This document shows positions 8,961-16,012 of a DNA stretch of 43,350 nt, piece after piece. Numbering within the stretch: position 1 is the first letter of the stretch; every line of letters starts with the position of its first letter. The notes under the pieces were generated by a model that saw only the letters and a list, made by a program, of their open reading frames with translations, made no database searches and was not told the origin of the DNA. Source of the stretch: an uncultured Oscillospiraceae bacterium. GTDB lineage: Bacteria > Bacillota > Clostridia > Oscillospirales > Ruminococcaceae. The position numbers were made by a program, and so were the translations under genes. Location of the stretch: the NCBI GenBank assembly GCA_934481445.1, contig CAKSPC010000023.1, positions 1 through 43,350 of the forward strand, read 5' to 3'.

Positions 8961-9125
8961 TTGACTTTTAGCACAAATCGTGTTATTATTTTAAAAGATG
9001 ATTTACCGTAGAAGCCCTGCGTTTTCTGCGCAGATCTTAATATAATGCGTTTTTATTTCGCGCTGCCATACGGCGCGGGGGCATTTGCCCGATATATAAA
9101 TGTATGGAGAAATGGCGGATAATAC
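8961..9125 (+). promoter_or_regulatory. Promoter and structured leader of prkC
   Basis: There is a -35 TTGACT (8961-8966) and a -10 TATTAT (8984-8989) with a 17-bp spacer. This implies a leader of about 130 nt that contains small inverted repeats (CTGCG...CGCAG, CGCGC...GCGCG, GGGCATTTGCCC). No known riboswitch is recognisable. GGCGGA lies seven bases before the prkC ATG. Confidence 0.55.
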
Positions 9126-11369
9126 ATGGACAAAAATATCGGAAAAAAGCTCGACGGAAGATATGAGCTGCTTGAACTCATCGGCGTCGGCGGAATGGCG
9201 GATATTTACCGTGCCAGAGATATCCAGGAGGATCGTATCGTCGCGGTAAAGATACTCAAGACCGAGTTTGCGGGCAGCGATGAATTCCTGCGCCGCTTCC
9301 GCAATGAAAGTAAGGCGATCGCGCTGCTTTCCCACCCGAATATCGTGAAAATATACGATGTCGGTTTTACGGATAAGGTTCAGTTCATCGTAATGGAATA
9401 TGTCGACGGCATAACCCTTACCGATTACATCGAGCAGCAGGGCGTGCTGAAATGGCGCGACGCTGTTCACTTCACGATACAGATACTCCGCGCGCTCCAG
9501 CACGCGCATGACAGGGGCATCGTCCACCGCGACGTAAAGAGCTCCAACATAATGCTCCTGCGGGACGGCACGATAAAGGTCATGGATTTCGGCATCGCTC
9601 GCTTCAACCGAGAGAACAACAAGACCGTTTCCGAAAAGACCATCGGCTCCGTACATTACATCAGCCCCGAGCAGGCCCGCGGCGACATTACCGACGAGCG
9701 CAGCGACATCTATTCCGTAGGCGTCGCGCTGTATGAAATGCTTACGGGCAAGAAGCCCTTCGACGGCGACACACCCGTTGCCATCGCCCTGAAGCATATG
9801 CAGAGCACCCCGAAGAAACCCACCGAGCTCAACGAAACCATCCCCGAGGGACTGGAGCAGATAGTTCTCCGCGCAATGCAGAAGGAGCCCTATCAGCGCT
9901 ATCAGACCGCGGGCGAGATGATAAAGGATCTCGAGGATTTCAAGAAAAATCCGAGCATTATCTTTGATTATAAGTATAACTCCACCGACGGCTCTACAAA
10001 ATATTTCGACAGACCCGTTCCCGCCGCAGAGCAGGAGCGCGTGCGCAGAAAGAAGATCGAGCCTGAAGAGGACGACTACGACGATACCGACGAGGACGAC
10101 GAGGATTACGACGATGACGATGACGACGAGTATGCAGAGCGCCGTTCGCCGCTGATACCCATTCTGTTCGCAGTGGGAACAGCGTTCATCATCGCGACGG
10201 TATTCCTTGTTCTCACGCTTGTTTCCACAAGATTAAACAAGACCGAAAGTGATATCAAGGATGTCCTCGGCATAAGCGACAGCTCCGATGTCAGCGTTAC
10301 GGACAGCGATGAGTTCATCATGCCGAACCTTGTCGGGCTTTCGTGGGAGGACGCGCTTTCCAAGTATTCTTCCTACCTTGATCTTCAGGCACAGCAGGAA
10401 TGGTCCACCTACACCAAGGACGAGATATTCGATCAGGATCTTGCCGAGGGACGCAAGGTCAAGGTCGGCGCTTCCGTTACCGTTAAGGTAAGTATGGGCA
10501 TAAAGCAGATCGAAATCCAGGATCTTTCCAACCGTACCCGCGACGCAGCCGAGCGTCAGCTCAAGAAGGACGGCTTCGTTGTTTCCAGCACATTTGAGGA
10601 GAACGACGAGGTTTCCAAGGATTATGTTGTAAGAACTATCCCCGAGGCGCATGAGATGGCTCCGCAGGGTTCTACTGTCATCCTTGTTGTCAGCCTTGGC
10701 GCAACGGACACTCCCGTTTATGTTCCCAAGCTCACGGGTATGCCTGTCGAAACAGCGCTGAAGCGCTGCGACGAGTATCACCTTGTTCCCAAGGTGGATT
10801 ATGTTGCCAGCGAGGAGGAAAAGGGCACTGTCCTTGAGCAGAACCTTGAGCCCAACTCCGTTGTTGACAGGGAAACCGAGATAATCCTCAAGGTAAGCTC
10901 CGGCGAGATACCCGAGGCTGAGAAGAACATCACCATCACGCTTCCGAAGAAGGCAGAGGGCGAGTTCGAGTTCAGATATTACATCGACGGCGTTCTTGAC
11001 GACGAAGCAACCGAAACCCGCGACATAGGTCTTTCCGCAAGCAAGACCATCAAATACACCGTAGTCGGCAAGTCCGGCGAAACAAAGCAGCTCGCGGTGA
11101 AGGTAACGTCCGTTGAGACCGGCAGAACAGACACCTATATCGTCGTAAACGTTGAGTTCACCGACGACAAGATCACAGCCTCCGAGGAATCCAAGAACAG
11201 CGCGGTATTCACCGAGCTGCTTGGGGACGCTCCCGTAACATCCGACGACAGCAGCGAAACCACAGAACCCGATACTGCCGAAACAAGCGATGTTTCCGAG
11301 CCGACATTCGACACATCCGAGCCCGATGGCGAGGTATCCGACCCGACGGGCGGAATCCCCGTAGACTGA
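9126..11369 (+). CDS. prkC: PASTA-domain Ser/Thr protein kinase PrkC
   Basis: This membrane sensor kinase binds cell-wall muropeptides through extracellular PASTA repeats. At 747 aa it has an N-terminal kinase domain (about 12-275) with LIGVGGMADIYRA, HRDVKSSNIM and DFGIAR. A highly acidic stretch of Asp/Glu/Tyr follows (about 314-337), then one TM helix (about 342-365). Three PASTA repeats start near 397, 463 and 532. The C-terminus is an extra domain of about 90 residues plus a Ser/Thr/Asp/Glu-rich tail, probably a surface-exposed linker. The acidic stretch just before the membrane is unusual. Confidence 0.97.
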   Translation: MDKNIGKKLDGRYELLELIGVGGMADIYRARDIQEDRIVAVKILKTEFAGSDEFLRRFRNESKAIALLSHPNIVKIYDVGFTDKVQFIVMEYVDGITLTDYIEQQGVLKWRDAVHFTIQILRALQHAHDRGIVHRDVKSSNIMLLRDGTIKVMDFGIARFNRENNKTVSEKTIGSVHYISPEQARGDITDERSDIYSVGVALYEMLTGKKPFDGDTPVAIALKHMQSTPKKPTELNETIPEGLEQIVLRAMQKEPYQRYQTAGEMIKDLEDFKKNPSIIFDYKYNSTDGSTKYFDRPVPAAEQERVRRKKIEPEEDDYDDTDEDDEDYDDDDDDEYAERRSPLIPILFAVGTAFIIATVFLVLTLVSTRLNKTESDIKDVLGISDSSDVSVTDSDEFIMPNLVGLSWEDALSKYSSYLDLQAQQEWSTYTKDEIFDQDLAEGRKVKVGASVTVKVSMGIKQIEIQDLSNRTRDAAERQLKKDGFVVSSTFEENDEVSKDYVVRTIPEAHEMAPQGSTVILVVSLGATDTPVYVPKLTGMPVETALKRCDEYHLVPKVDYVASEEEKGTVLEQNLEPNSVVDRETEIILKVSSGEIPEAEKNITITLPKKAEGEFEFRYYIDGVLDDEATETRDIGLSASKTIKYTVVGKSGETKQLAVKVTSVETGRTDTYIVVNVEFTDDKITASEESKNSAVFTELLGDAPVTSDDSSETTEPDTAETSDVSEPTFDTSEPDGEVSDPTGGIPVD

Positions 11370-11389
11370 GAATAAACGGAGGGATCTTT

Positions 11390-12298
11390 ATTTCATCCGA
11401 AACCTTTGACGGAAAAATAATAAAGGCGGTTGGGGGTATCTACTATGTAGATGCCCTCAGCGGCATATATGCGGGGGATGTTGTAAAGTGCACCGCCCGC
11501 GGAATATTCAGGCTGGACGGCATCAGTCCCTGCGCGGGGGATAACGTCAGCGTTGTTGCGGAAAACAGCGCGGAGCCTGTCATCACAAAAATACACGAGC
11601 GCAGGAATTACCTCGTGCGCCCGCCCCTCGCAAATCTTGACGGGATTGTTTTTGTAAATTCCTGCGTGGAGCCTGCACCAAACCGCTTTATCCTCGATAA
11701 GCTTGTTGCAATTTCGGACAGCAAGGGGATAGAGCCGCTGATCGTTTTCACAAAGACGGACATAGGCGCCGCGGGGGAGCTTCCCGAGCTTTACGGAAGC
11801 ATAGGCATAAAGGTCTGCTCGGTGGATAACACCACGGGCGTCGGCGCGGAGGAGGTGCGTGATTTTATCCGGGGAAAAACCACCGCGTTCATCGGAAACT
11901 CGGGCGTTGGCAAATCAAGCCTGATGAACGTGCTGTTTCCGCACCTTTCGCTCGAAACCGCGCACATCAGCCGCAAGCTTGGCAGAGGGCGCCATACCAC
12001 GCGGCAGGTTGAAATGTACCGCCTTGAGGGCGGCTACGTTGCGGATACGCCCGGTTTTTCCACCGTGGATACCGAGCGTTACTGCCGTATCCCGAAGGAA
12101 GAACTTGACGGAGCATTCCGCGAATTTGCGGAATATTCGGGGAAATGTATGTTCGCCGACTGCGCGCATATCAAGGAGAAAGGCTGCGCCGTCCGCGAGG
12201 CGGTTGAGGGCGGAATGATAGCCCGCTCGCGCTATGACAGCTACCTGCGTATGTACGAGGAAGCTGCGAAAATAAATGACTGGGAGCGTCCGAAATAA
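11390..12298 (+). CDS. rsgA: Ribosome small-subunit-dependent GTPase RsgA, probable ATT start
   Basis: RsgA is a circularly permuted GTPase for 30S maturation. The reading frame has no ATG, GTG or TTG between the prkC stop and the OB-fold coding region. Translation of 11390 onward gives a full N-terminal OB domain (GKIIKAVGGIYYVDALSG). ATT at 11390 has GGAGGG (11378-11383) six bases upstream and gives 302 aa, the normal size. The first in-frame ATG (11615) would delete the OB fold. The GTPase motifs are TKTD, GNSGVGKSSLMN and DTPGFSTV, followed by a zinc site with spaced Cys/His (CMFADCAHIKEKGC). Use of ATT rather than ATC 11384 is inferred from spacing. Confidence 0.9.
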   Translation: MSSETFDGKIIKAVGGIYYVDALSGIYAGDVVKCTARGIFRLDGISPCAGDNVSVVAENSAEPVITKIHERRNYLVRPPLANLDGIVFVNSCVEPAPNRFILDKLVAISDSKGIEPLIVFTKTDIGAAGELPELYGSIGIKVCSVDNTTGVGAEEVRDFIRGKTTAFIGNSGVGKSSLMNVLFPHLSLETAHISRKLGRGRHTTRQVEMYRLEGGYVADTPGFSTVDTERYCRIPKEELDGAFREFAEYSGKCMFADCAHIKEKGCAVREAVEGGMIARSRYDSYLRMYEEAAKINDWERPK

Positions 12299-12314
12299 CG
12301 CGCGGAGGTATTGC

Positions 12315-12935
12315 ATGGGCAGAAAGGTTTGTTCTATAATCTGCGGAGCGCCGAACGGAAAAATCGCCGCGGAGGATATCGAGGGGCTTGTCATTGCGGC
12401 GGACAGGGGGCTTGAATACGCCCTCGCCGCAGGTATAACCCCGGATATTGTCGTGGGTGATTTCGACAGCTCTCACATAAACGCCCCCGAGGGGATTGAA
12501 TGCATACGCGTGTCCCCGATAAAGGACGACACCGACGCGCAGCTTGCCGCGGACACCGCAATAGAGCGCGGCTGCGATGAACTGAGGTTTTTCTGCGCCC
12601 TCGGCGGCAGGCTCGACCATACCGTTGCGAATATCCAGATGATGTACGGGCTTATGCTGCGCGGCGTGAAGTCGACACTGTACGGCGCAGGCGAAAAGGC
12701 GTATCTTCTTTCGGAAGGAAGCGCCGAGGTGCCGCGGTTCAAGGGGTATCTTTCGGTGTTTTCGTATGGCGAGCATATCGTCGTTAGCGAAGCAGGCACG
12801 AAGTATCCGCTGGATCATCATACCATCACGAACAGCTTTCCGTTGGGCGTCAGCAACGAGGTCGCGGAGGAAACGGCGGTCGTGACGGTGCACGAGGGTA
12901 CGGCGCTTATCATCGAGCATATCGGGAGGGAATAA
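12315..12935 (+). CDS. thiN: Thiamine pyrophosphokinase
   Basis: This enzyme transfers pyrophosphate from ATP to thiamine to make TPP. At 206 aa the family signatures are VVGDFDS, KDDTDAQLA and GGRLDHTVANIQ. The C-terminal beta domain ends with a conserved-type DHHTITNSFPLGVSNE region. It follows rsgA as in the Bacillus prkC locus; the rpe gene normally between them is missing. ATG 12315 has GGAGG seven bases upstream, whereas the open frame further upstream lies within rsgA. Confidence 0.95.
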   Translation: MGRKVCSIICGAPNGKIAAEDIEGLVIAADRGLEYALAAGITPDIVVGDFDSSHINAPEGIECIRVSPIKDDTDAQLAADTAIERGCDELRFFCALGGRLDHTVANIQMMYGLMLRGVKSTLYGAGEKAYLLSEGSAEVPRFKGYLSVFSYGEHIVVSEAGTKYPLDHHTITNSFPLGVSNEVAEETAVVTVHEGTALIIEHIGRE

Positions 12936-12950
12936 ATTCAAATACTCAGA

Positions 12951-12979
12951 TGGGACGGTTTTATGCCGTCCCATTTTTT
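12951..12979 (+). terminator. Terminator of the thiN transcript
   Basis: A perfect stem TGGGACGG/CCGTCCCA is followed by six T. The 3' arm and T-run form the left copy of the 22-bp direct repeat bounding the inserted cassette. Confidence 0.9.
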
Positions 12980-12983
12980 GTTC
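12962..12983 (+). repeat. Left 22-bp direct repeat
   Basis: Identical to 13986-14007. It overlaps the terminator 3' arm and T-run. Confidence 0.9.
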
Positions 12984-13016
12984 CGAAAAATATTTAAGAA
13001 ATGTTATGTAAATGTA

Positions 13017-13066
13017 TTGACAAGAAAACTTGGCTATGTTATAATAATGACAAGAAAACTTGTCAT
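13017..13066 (+). promoter_or_regulatory. Cassette promoter with two operator palindromes
   Basis: The -35 TTGACA (13017-13022) and -10 TATAAT (13040-13045) have a 17-bp spacer. A perfect palindrome ATGACAAG-AAAA-CTTGTCAT sits at 13047-13066, over the expected start of transcription. A near copy (GACAAG-AAAA-CTTGGC, 13019-13034) covers the -35 and spacer. The two sites are 30 bp apart, about three helical turns. The XRE-type protein encoded in the cassette is the likely repressor. Confidence 0.8.
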
Positions 13067-13078
13067 TGAGGTGACTTT

Positions 13079-13408
13079 ATGAAGAGGGAAGAGGTCTTAA
13101 AAGCAAGCCGAAAAGAGAATAAAAATAAGGATTTGCCTGAAATGGAAATCCTGTATCAGGCGGGTTTTTATTCGGTGAGGGCAGGTGCGTTGGCGTGTTT
13201 CATAATTTCCGTAATGTCATCAATGCTTACTAATACATTGCTTTACAGTCCGTGGTTCATATATTTCAGTATTATTGCGACGCAATGGTCGGTTCGTTTT
13301 GTCAAAATAAAGCGTAGGAGCGATCTGGTATTGTCAATATTATTTTTTTGCCTTGCCGTGTTAGCTTTTGTTGGATTTGTTCATCGCCTTTTAGAGGTAA
13401 AAGTGTGA
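13079..13408 (+). CDS. DUF6442-like small membrane protein
   Basis: This 109-aa protein has the N-terminal signature KREEVLKASRKENKNKD followed by two to three hydrophobic helices (about 34-56, 60-75 and 84-103). The charged start resembles the DUF6442 family, which in Firmicutes is often encoded with a small XRE regulator. Its function is unknown to me. It is the first gene of the cassette; RBS GAGGTG is at 13068. Its stop overlaps the start of the next gene. Base composition is clearly lower in GC than thiN or spoIIIAA. Confidence 0.8.
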   Translation: MKREEVLKASRKENKNKDLPEMEILYQAGFYSVRAGALACFIISVMSSMLTNTLLYSPWFIYFSIIATQWSVRFVKIKRRSDLVLSILFFCLAVLAFVGFVHRLLEVKV

Positions 13409-13611
13409 ATGAACATTTAAAGCTGAAAAATCATCTGAAAGATGCACGGGCGGAAGCAAATCTTTCACAAGCACAATTAGCAGAAATGGTGGGCGTATCG
13501 CGGAATACTATCAGTTCTATTGAAACGGGGCAATTTAATCCTACCGCTAAATTGGCACTGATACTTTGCATTGCCTTGGATAAGAAATTTGAAGATTTGT
13601 TTTATTTTTAG
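13405..13611 (+). CDS. Small XRE-family HTH regulator
   Basis: This 68-aa single-domain Cro/CI-type helix-turn-helix protein reads LKDARAEANLSQAQLAEMVGVSRNTISSIETGQFNPT, with the recognition helix around residues 28-40. GTG at 13405 is chosen: it overlaps the previous stop and has AGAGGT before it, and upstream residues do not fit. It belongs to the YozG-like class found next to small membrane proteins. It probably represses its own operon through the palindromes at 13019-13066. Confidence 0.9.
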   Translation: MNEHLKLKNHLKDARAEANLSQAQLAEMVGVSRNTISSIETGQFNPTAKLALILCIALDKKFEDLFYF

Positions 13612-13621
13612 GAGGTAGGCA

Positions 13622-13924
13622 ATGGGTGACTTAATGCTGTTGATAATCGGGATACTTATATCTGTCCTTGGCATTGTGAATATATGCGGAAATATCAGCA
13701 CAATACATTCCTATAATCGTAGAAGGGTGCAGGAGGAAGATGTGCCTAAATACGGGAGAGTTGTGGGTACGGGAACGCTTATTATTGGAATTTCACTGGT
13801 TTTGTCGTATATCGTAACATTTTGGAATGAAGAAGTAATACCATATATTGTAGTACCGGCGATAATAGTTGGCTTGATATTTATTTTCTATGGACAAATC
13901 AAGTATAACCACGGTATTTTTTAA
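13622..13924 (+). CDS. Small three-helix membrane protein
   Basis: This 100-aa protein has hydrophobic segments at about 4-24, 48-66 and 73-92 and a polar loop with YNRRRVQEEDVPKYGR between the first two. It is reminiscent of DUF3784-type membrane proteins, but I would not assign it. GGAGG at 13611-13615 is a good RBS. It is the last gene of the cassette, followed by a strong terminator. Confidence 0.8.
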   Translation: MGDLMLLIIGILISVLGIVNICGNISTIHSYNRRRVQEEDVPKYGRVVGTGTLIIGISLVLSYIVTFWNEEVIPYIVVPAIIVGLIFIFYGQIKYNHGIF

Positions 13925-13940
13925 TGAGCGTAATTTCAAA

Positions 13941-13976
13941 CGCCCTGCAAGAGTTTTCTCTTGCAGGGCGTTTTTT
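13941..13976 (+). terminator. Cassette terminator
   Basis: A 13-bp perfect stem (CGCCCTGCAAGAG and its complement) has a TTTT loop and is followed by six T. Confidence 0.95.
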
Positions 13977-13985
13977 GTTAAGCTG

Positions 13986-14007
13986 TATGCCGTCCCATTT
14001 TTTGTTC
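13986..14007 (+). repeat. Right 22-bp direct repeat
   Basis: Identical to 12962-12983. Here the sequence lacks the 5' arm of the hairpin, as expected for a duplicated insertion site. Confidence 0.9.
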
Positions 14008-14010
14008 TTA

Positions 14011-14033
14011 ATCGGACAGCCCCCGCATACAAT
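14011..14033 (+). promoter_or_regulatory. SigE-like promoter of spoIIIA
   Basis: CATACAAT at 14026-14033 is a perfect mother-cell SigE -10 element, 26 bases before spoIIIAA. The -35 is weak (TTAAT about 13 bases upstream). SigE control of spoIIIA is known in Bacillus and Clostridium. Confidence 0.6.
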
Positions 14034-14058
14034 TAACCATGGACGAACGGAGGTCTGT

Positions 14059-14907
14059 ATGATAACCATAAAAAATCGGGAGATACCGCTGAAAGCCGCG
14101 GCGGCGAAAATACACATTCCGTCGGGCATGGCGGATATTGCGGAGATAAGGCTTCGCGCGGGCAGGCGTGCGGCGGCAGTCACCGTTTCGGGAAAAATCA
14201 CCCCCTGCTCCGAGCCGTTCAGCGAAAAGGACATCGCGGAATGCTTTGCGGAGCTGTGCCGATATTCCGTGCACAGTTATTCCAACGAAATTGCCGAGGG
14301 GTTCATAACCCTCGACGGCGGGCACCGCGTCGGTTTGTGCGGCACGGCGGTGATTAGCGGCGGGAAATTATCCTCCGTAAAGGATATTTCCTCGCTGAAT
14401 ATCAGAATAGCGCACGAAGTCAAGGGCTGCGCCGAGGAGATATACGAGCGCTTCTTTTCGGACGGGCTTCGCTCCCTTATCCTCGCGGGCAGACCCATGA
14501 GCGGGAAAACCACCATCCTCCGCGACCTCTCGCGCATTCTCGGGCGGGAGCACCGCGTGGCGCTGATAGACAGCAGAAACGAGCTTTCCGCCTCTGTGCA
14601 CGGTTTGCCGTCGCTGGATATCGGGGAGAACACCGACGTGCTGTGCGGCTACCCGAAATCCGAGGGAATAATGACCGCGCTTCGTTCCCTCAGCCCCGAA
14701 ATAATCATCTGCGATGAAATAGGCGACGACTACGAAGCAGTGGAGCAGTGCCTTTTCTGCGGGGTGAAGCTTGCCGCGGCGGCGCACGCGGGGAGCCTTT
14801 CGGAACTTTCACGCCGACACGGAACGGACAGGCTGCTGCCGCTGTTCGACTGCGCGGCGGTGATAGGCGGCGGGGGCAGACTCACGGAAAGCAGGATGAA
14901 CCGATGA
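14059..14907 (+). CDS. spoIIIAA: Stage III sporulation protein AA (ATPase)
   Basis: SpoIIIAA is the secretion-type ATPase of the SpoIIIA-SpoIIQ feeding-tube complex in the mother cell. At 282 aa, Walker A GRPMSGKTT is at about 144-152 and Walker B IIICDEIG near 215. HRVGLCGTAV and the AIR-like N-terminal region are typical. ATG 14059 has CGGAGG six bases upstream. The stop overlaps spoIIIAB as ATGA. Confidence 0.96.
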   Translation: MITIKNREIPLKAAAAKIHIPSGMADIAEIRLRAGRRAAAVTVSGKITPCSEPFSEKDIAECFAELCRYSVHSYSNEIAEGFITLDGGHRVGLCGTAVISGGKLSSVKDISSLNIRIAHEVKGCAEEIYERFFSDGLRSLILAGRPMSGKTTILRDLSRILGREHRVALIDSRNELSASVHGLPSLDIGENTDVLCGYPKSEGIMTALRSLSPEIIICDEIGDDYEAVEQCLFCGVKLAAAAHAGSLSELSRRHGTDRLLPLFDCAAVIGGGGRLTESRMNR

Positions 14908-15389
14908 GAACGCTTGCGGCTGCGGCGGCGTTCGCGCTGTGCGTTATCGTGGGGCTGCGCAAAAGCGCCGCATTGAAGCGCCGCGCGGAATTGCTTGCGG
15001 AACTGCGCACAATGCTGCGGATATTCTCCATCGAAATACGCTGCTGCGCATTAACGCTGGAGGAACTCTGCGAAAGGGCTGACGGGAAATTCGGCGAGCT
15101 ACTGCGCGCCGCCCGGGAAAGCTGCGATGATATCCGCACGGCGTGGGATAACGCCTGCTCCGAAATGACCCGCAGCGGCTATTCCCGCGAGGAAGCGGAG
15201 CTTATGCGAAGCCTTGGGAAAGAACTCGGCACCAGCGACTGCGCAGGTCAGGAGCAGCTTCTCGAACTGTATTTCGAGCGTATCTCCGCGCTGTACGAAG
15301 CGGCTTCGGCGGACAACGGAAAAAAGGCGCGGCTGTTTCGCTCCGTAGGATTTCTCTGCGGAGCAGGTGCGGCGGTGCTGTTGATATAA
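14904..15389 (+). CDS. spoIIIAB: Stage III sporulation protein AB
   Basis: This 161-aa protein has an N-terminal TM helix (about 3-17), a helical cytoplasm-facing body resembling GspF-type proteins, and a C-terminal hydrophobic segment. Position and length match the family. The start ATG 14904 overlaps the spoIIIAA stop. Confidence 0.92.
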   Translation: MRTLAAAAAFALCVIVGLRKSAALKRRAELLAELRTMLRIFSIEIRCCALTLEELCERADGKFGELLRAARESCDDIRTAWDNACSEMTRSGYSREEAELMRSLGKELGTSDCAGQEQLLELYFERISALYEAASADNGKKARLFRSVGFLCGAGAAVLLI

Positions 15390-15404
15390 ACGGGGCGTGA
15401 AAGA

Positions 15405-15602
15405 ATGGATATAGAACTGCTGTTCAAAATAGCCGCGGTGGGAATAATCGTTGCGGTGCTGAACCAGATACTCAAAAAAACCGACCACGACGAGCAGGCG
15501 ATGATGCTCACGGTGGCGGGGCTAATCATCGTGCTGATGATGATAGTCCCCGCCATAGACGACCTGTTCTCCACGATAAAATCCGTGTTCGGGCTGTGGT
15601 GA
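15405..15602 (+). CDS. spoIIIAC: Stage III sporulation protein AC
   Basis: This 65-aa protein has two TM helices (about 8-24 and 36-52) around the conserved polar loop LKKTDHDEQAMM. SpoIIIAC and AD are paired small membrane subunits of the SpoIIIA channel. It is 4 bases from spoIIIAD. Confidence 0.96.
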   Translation: MDIELLFKIAAVGIIVAVLNQILKKTDHDEQAMMLTVAGLIIVLMMIVPAIDDLFSTIKSVFGLW

Positions 15603-15606
15603 CGAT

Positions 15607-15996
15607 ATGGACATTATTTCGCTTGCGGGGGTCGGGATAATTTCCGCGGTGCTGTGCGTTATCATCCGACAGCACAGACCCGACGCAGCTCTCGGCGTCA
15701 GCATTGCCTGCGGGATACTCGTGCTGGCGGCGGTGATGAAAATGCTCGCGCCGTCGGTGGAGGTTCTCTCCTCCCTTGCGGACAGGGCGGGGATAAGCGG
15801 GGAATTTTCGGCGGTGCTGCTTAAAGCTCTTGCGATTTGCTATATAACGCAGCTTTCCGCCGACGCCTGCCGCGACGCGGGGGAGGGCGCCATAGCCGCA
15901 AAGCTTGAACTTGCGGGTCGGGCGGCGCTGGCGCTGATAACTCTCCCGGTTTTCACCGCCCTCGCGGACGAGATAACAAAGCTCCTCGGAGCATAA
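15607..15996 (+). CDS. spoIIIAD: Stage III sporulation protein AD
   Basis: This 129-aa protein has three to four TM segments and the family motif QLSADACRDAGEGAIAAKLELAGR. It partners SpoIIIAC in the mother-cell membrane. Confidence 0.95.
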   Translation: MDIISLAGVGIISAVLCVIIRQHRPDAALGVSIACGILVLAAVMKMLAPSVEVLSSLADRAGISGEFSAVLLKALAICYITQLSADACRDAGEGAIAAKLELAGRAALALITLPVFTALADEITKLLGA

Positions 15997-16012
15997 CGAA
16001 AAGGAAACGAAA

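Larger units (their letters stand above)
12984..14007 (+). mobile_element. Putative three-gene cassette bounded by 22-bp direct repeats
   Basis: An identical 22-bp sequence (TATGCCGTCC, CATTTTTTG, TTC) occurs at 12962-12983 and 13986-14007. The left copy is the 3' arm of the thiN terminator, while the right copy has no matching 5' arm. The DNA between them is visibly AT-richer than both flanks and holds three small genes with their own promoter, operators and terminator. Removing it would join thiN's terminator directly to the spoIIIA promoter. No transposase or integrase is present, so mobility would need factors in trans. Insertion is inference; the repeat is seen. Confidence 0.6.

Noticed and set aside
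9001..9125. Riboswitch in the prkC leader
   Set aside because: Small inverted repeats are present, but no conserved aptamer pattern is recognisable, and PrkC is not a usual riboswitch target.
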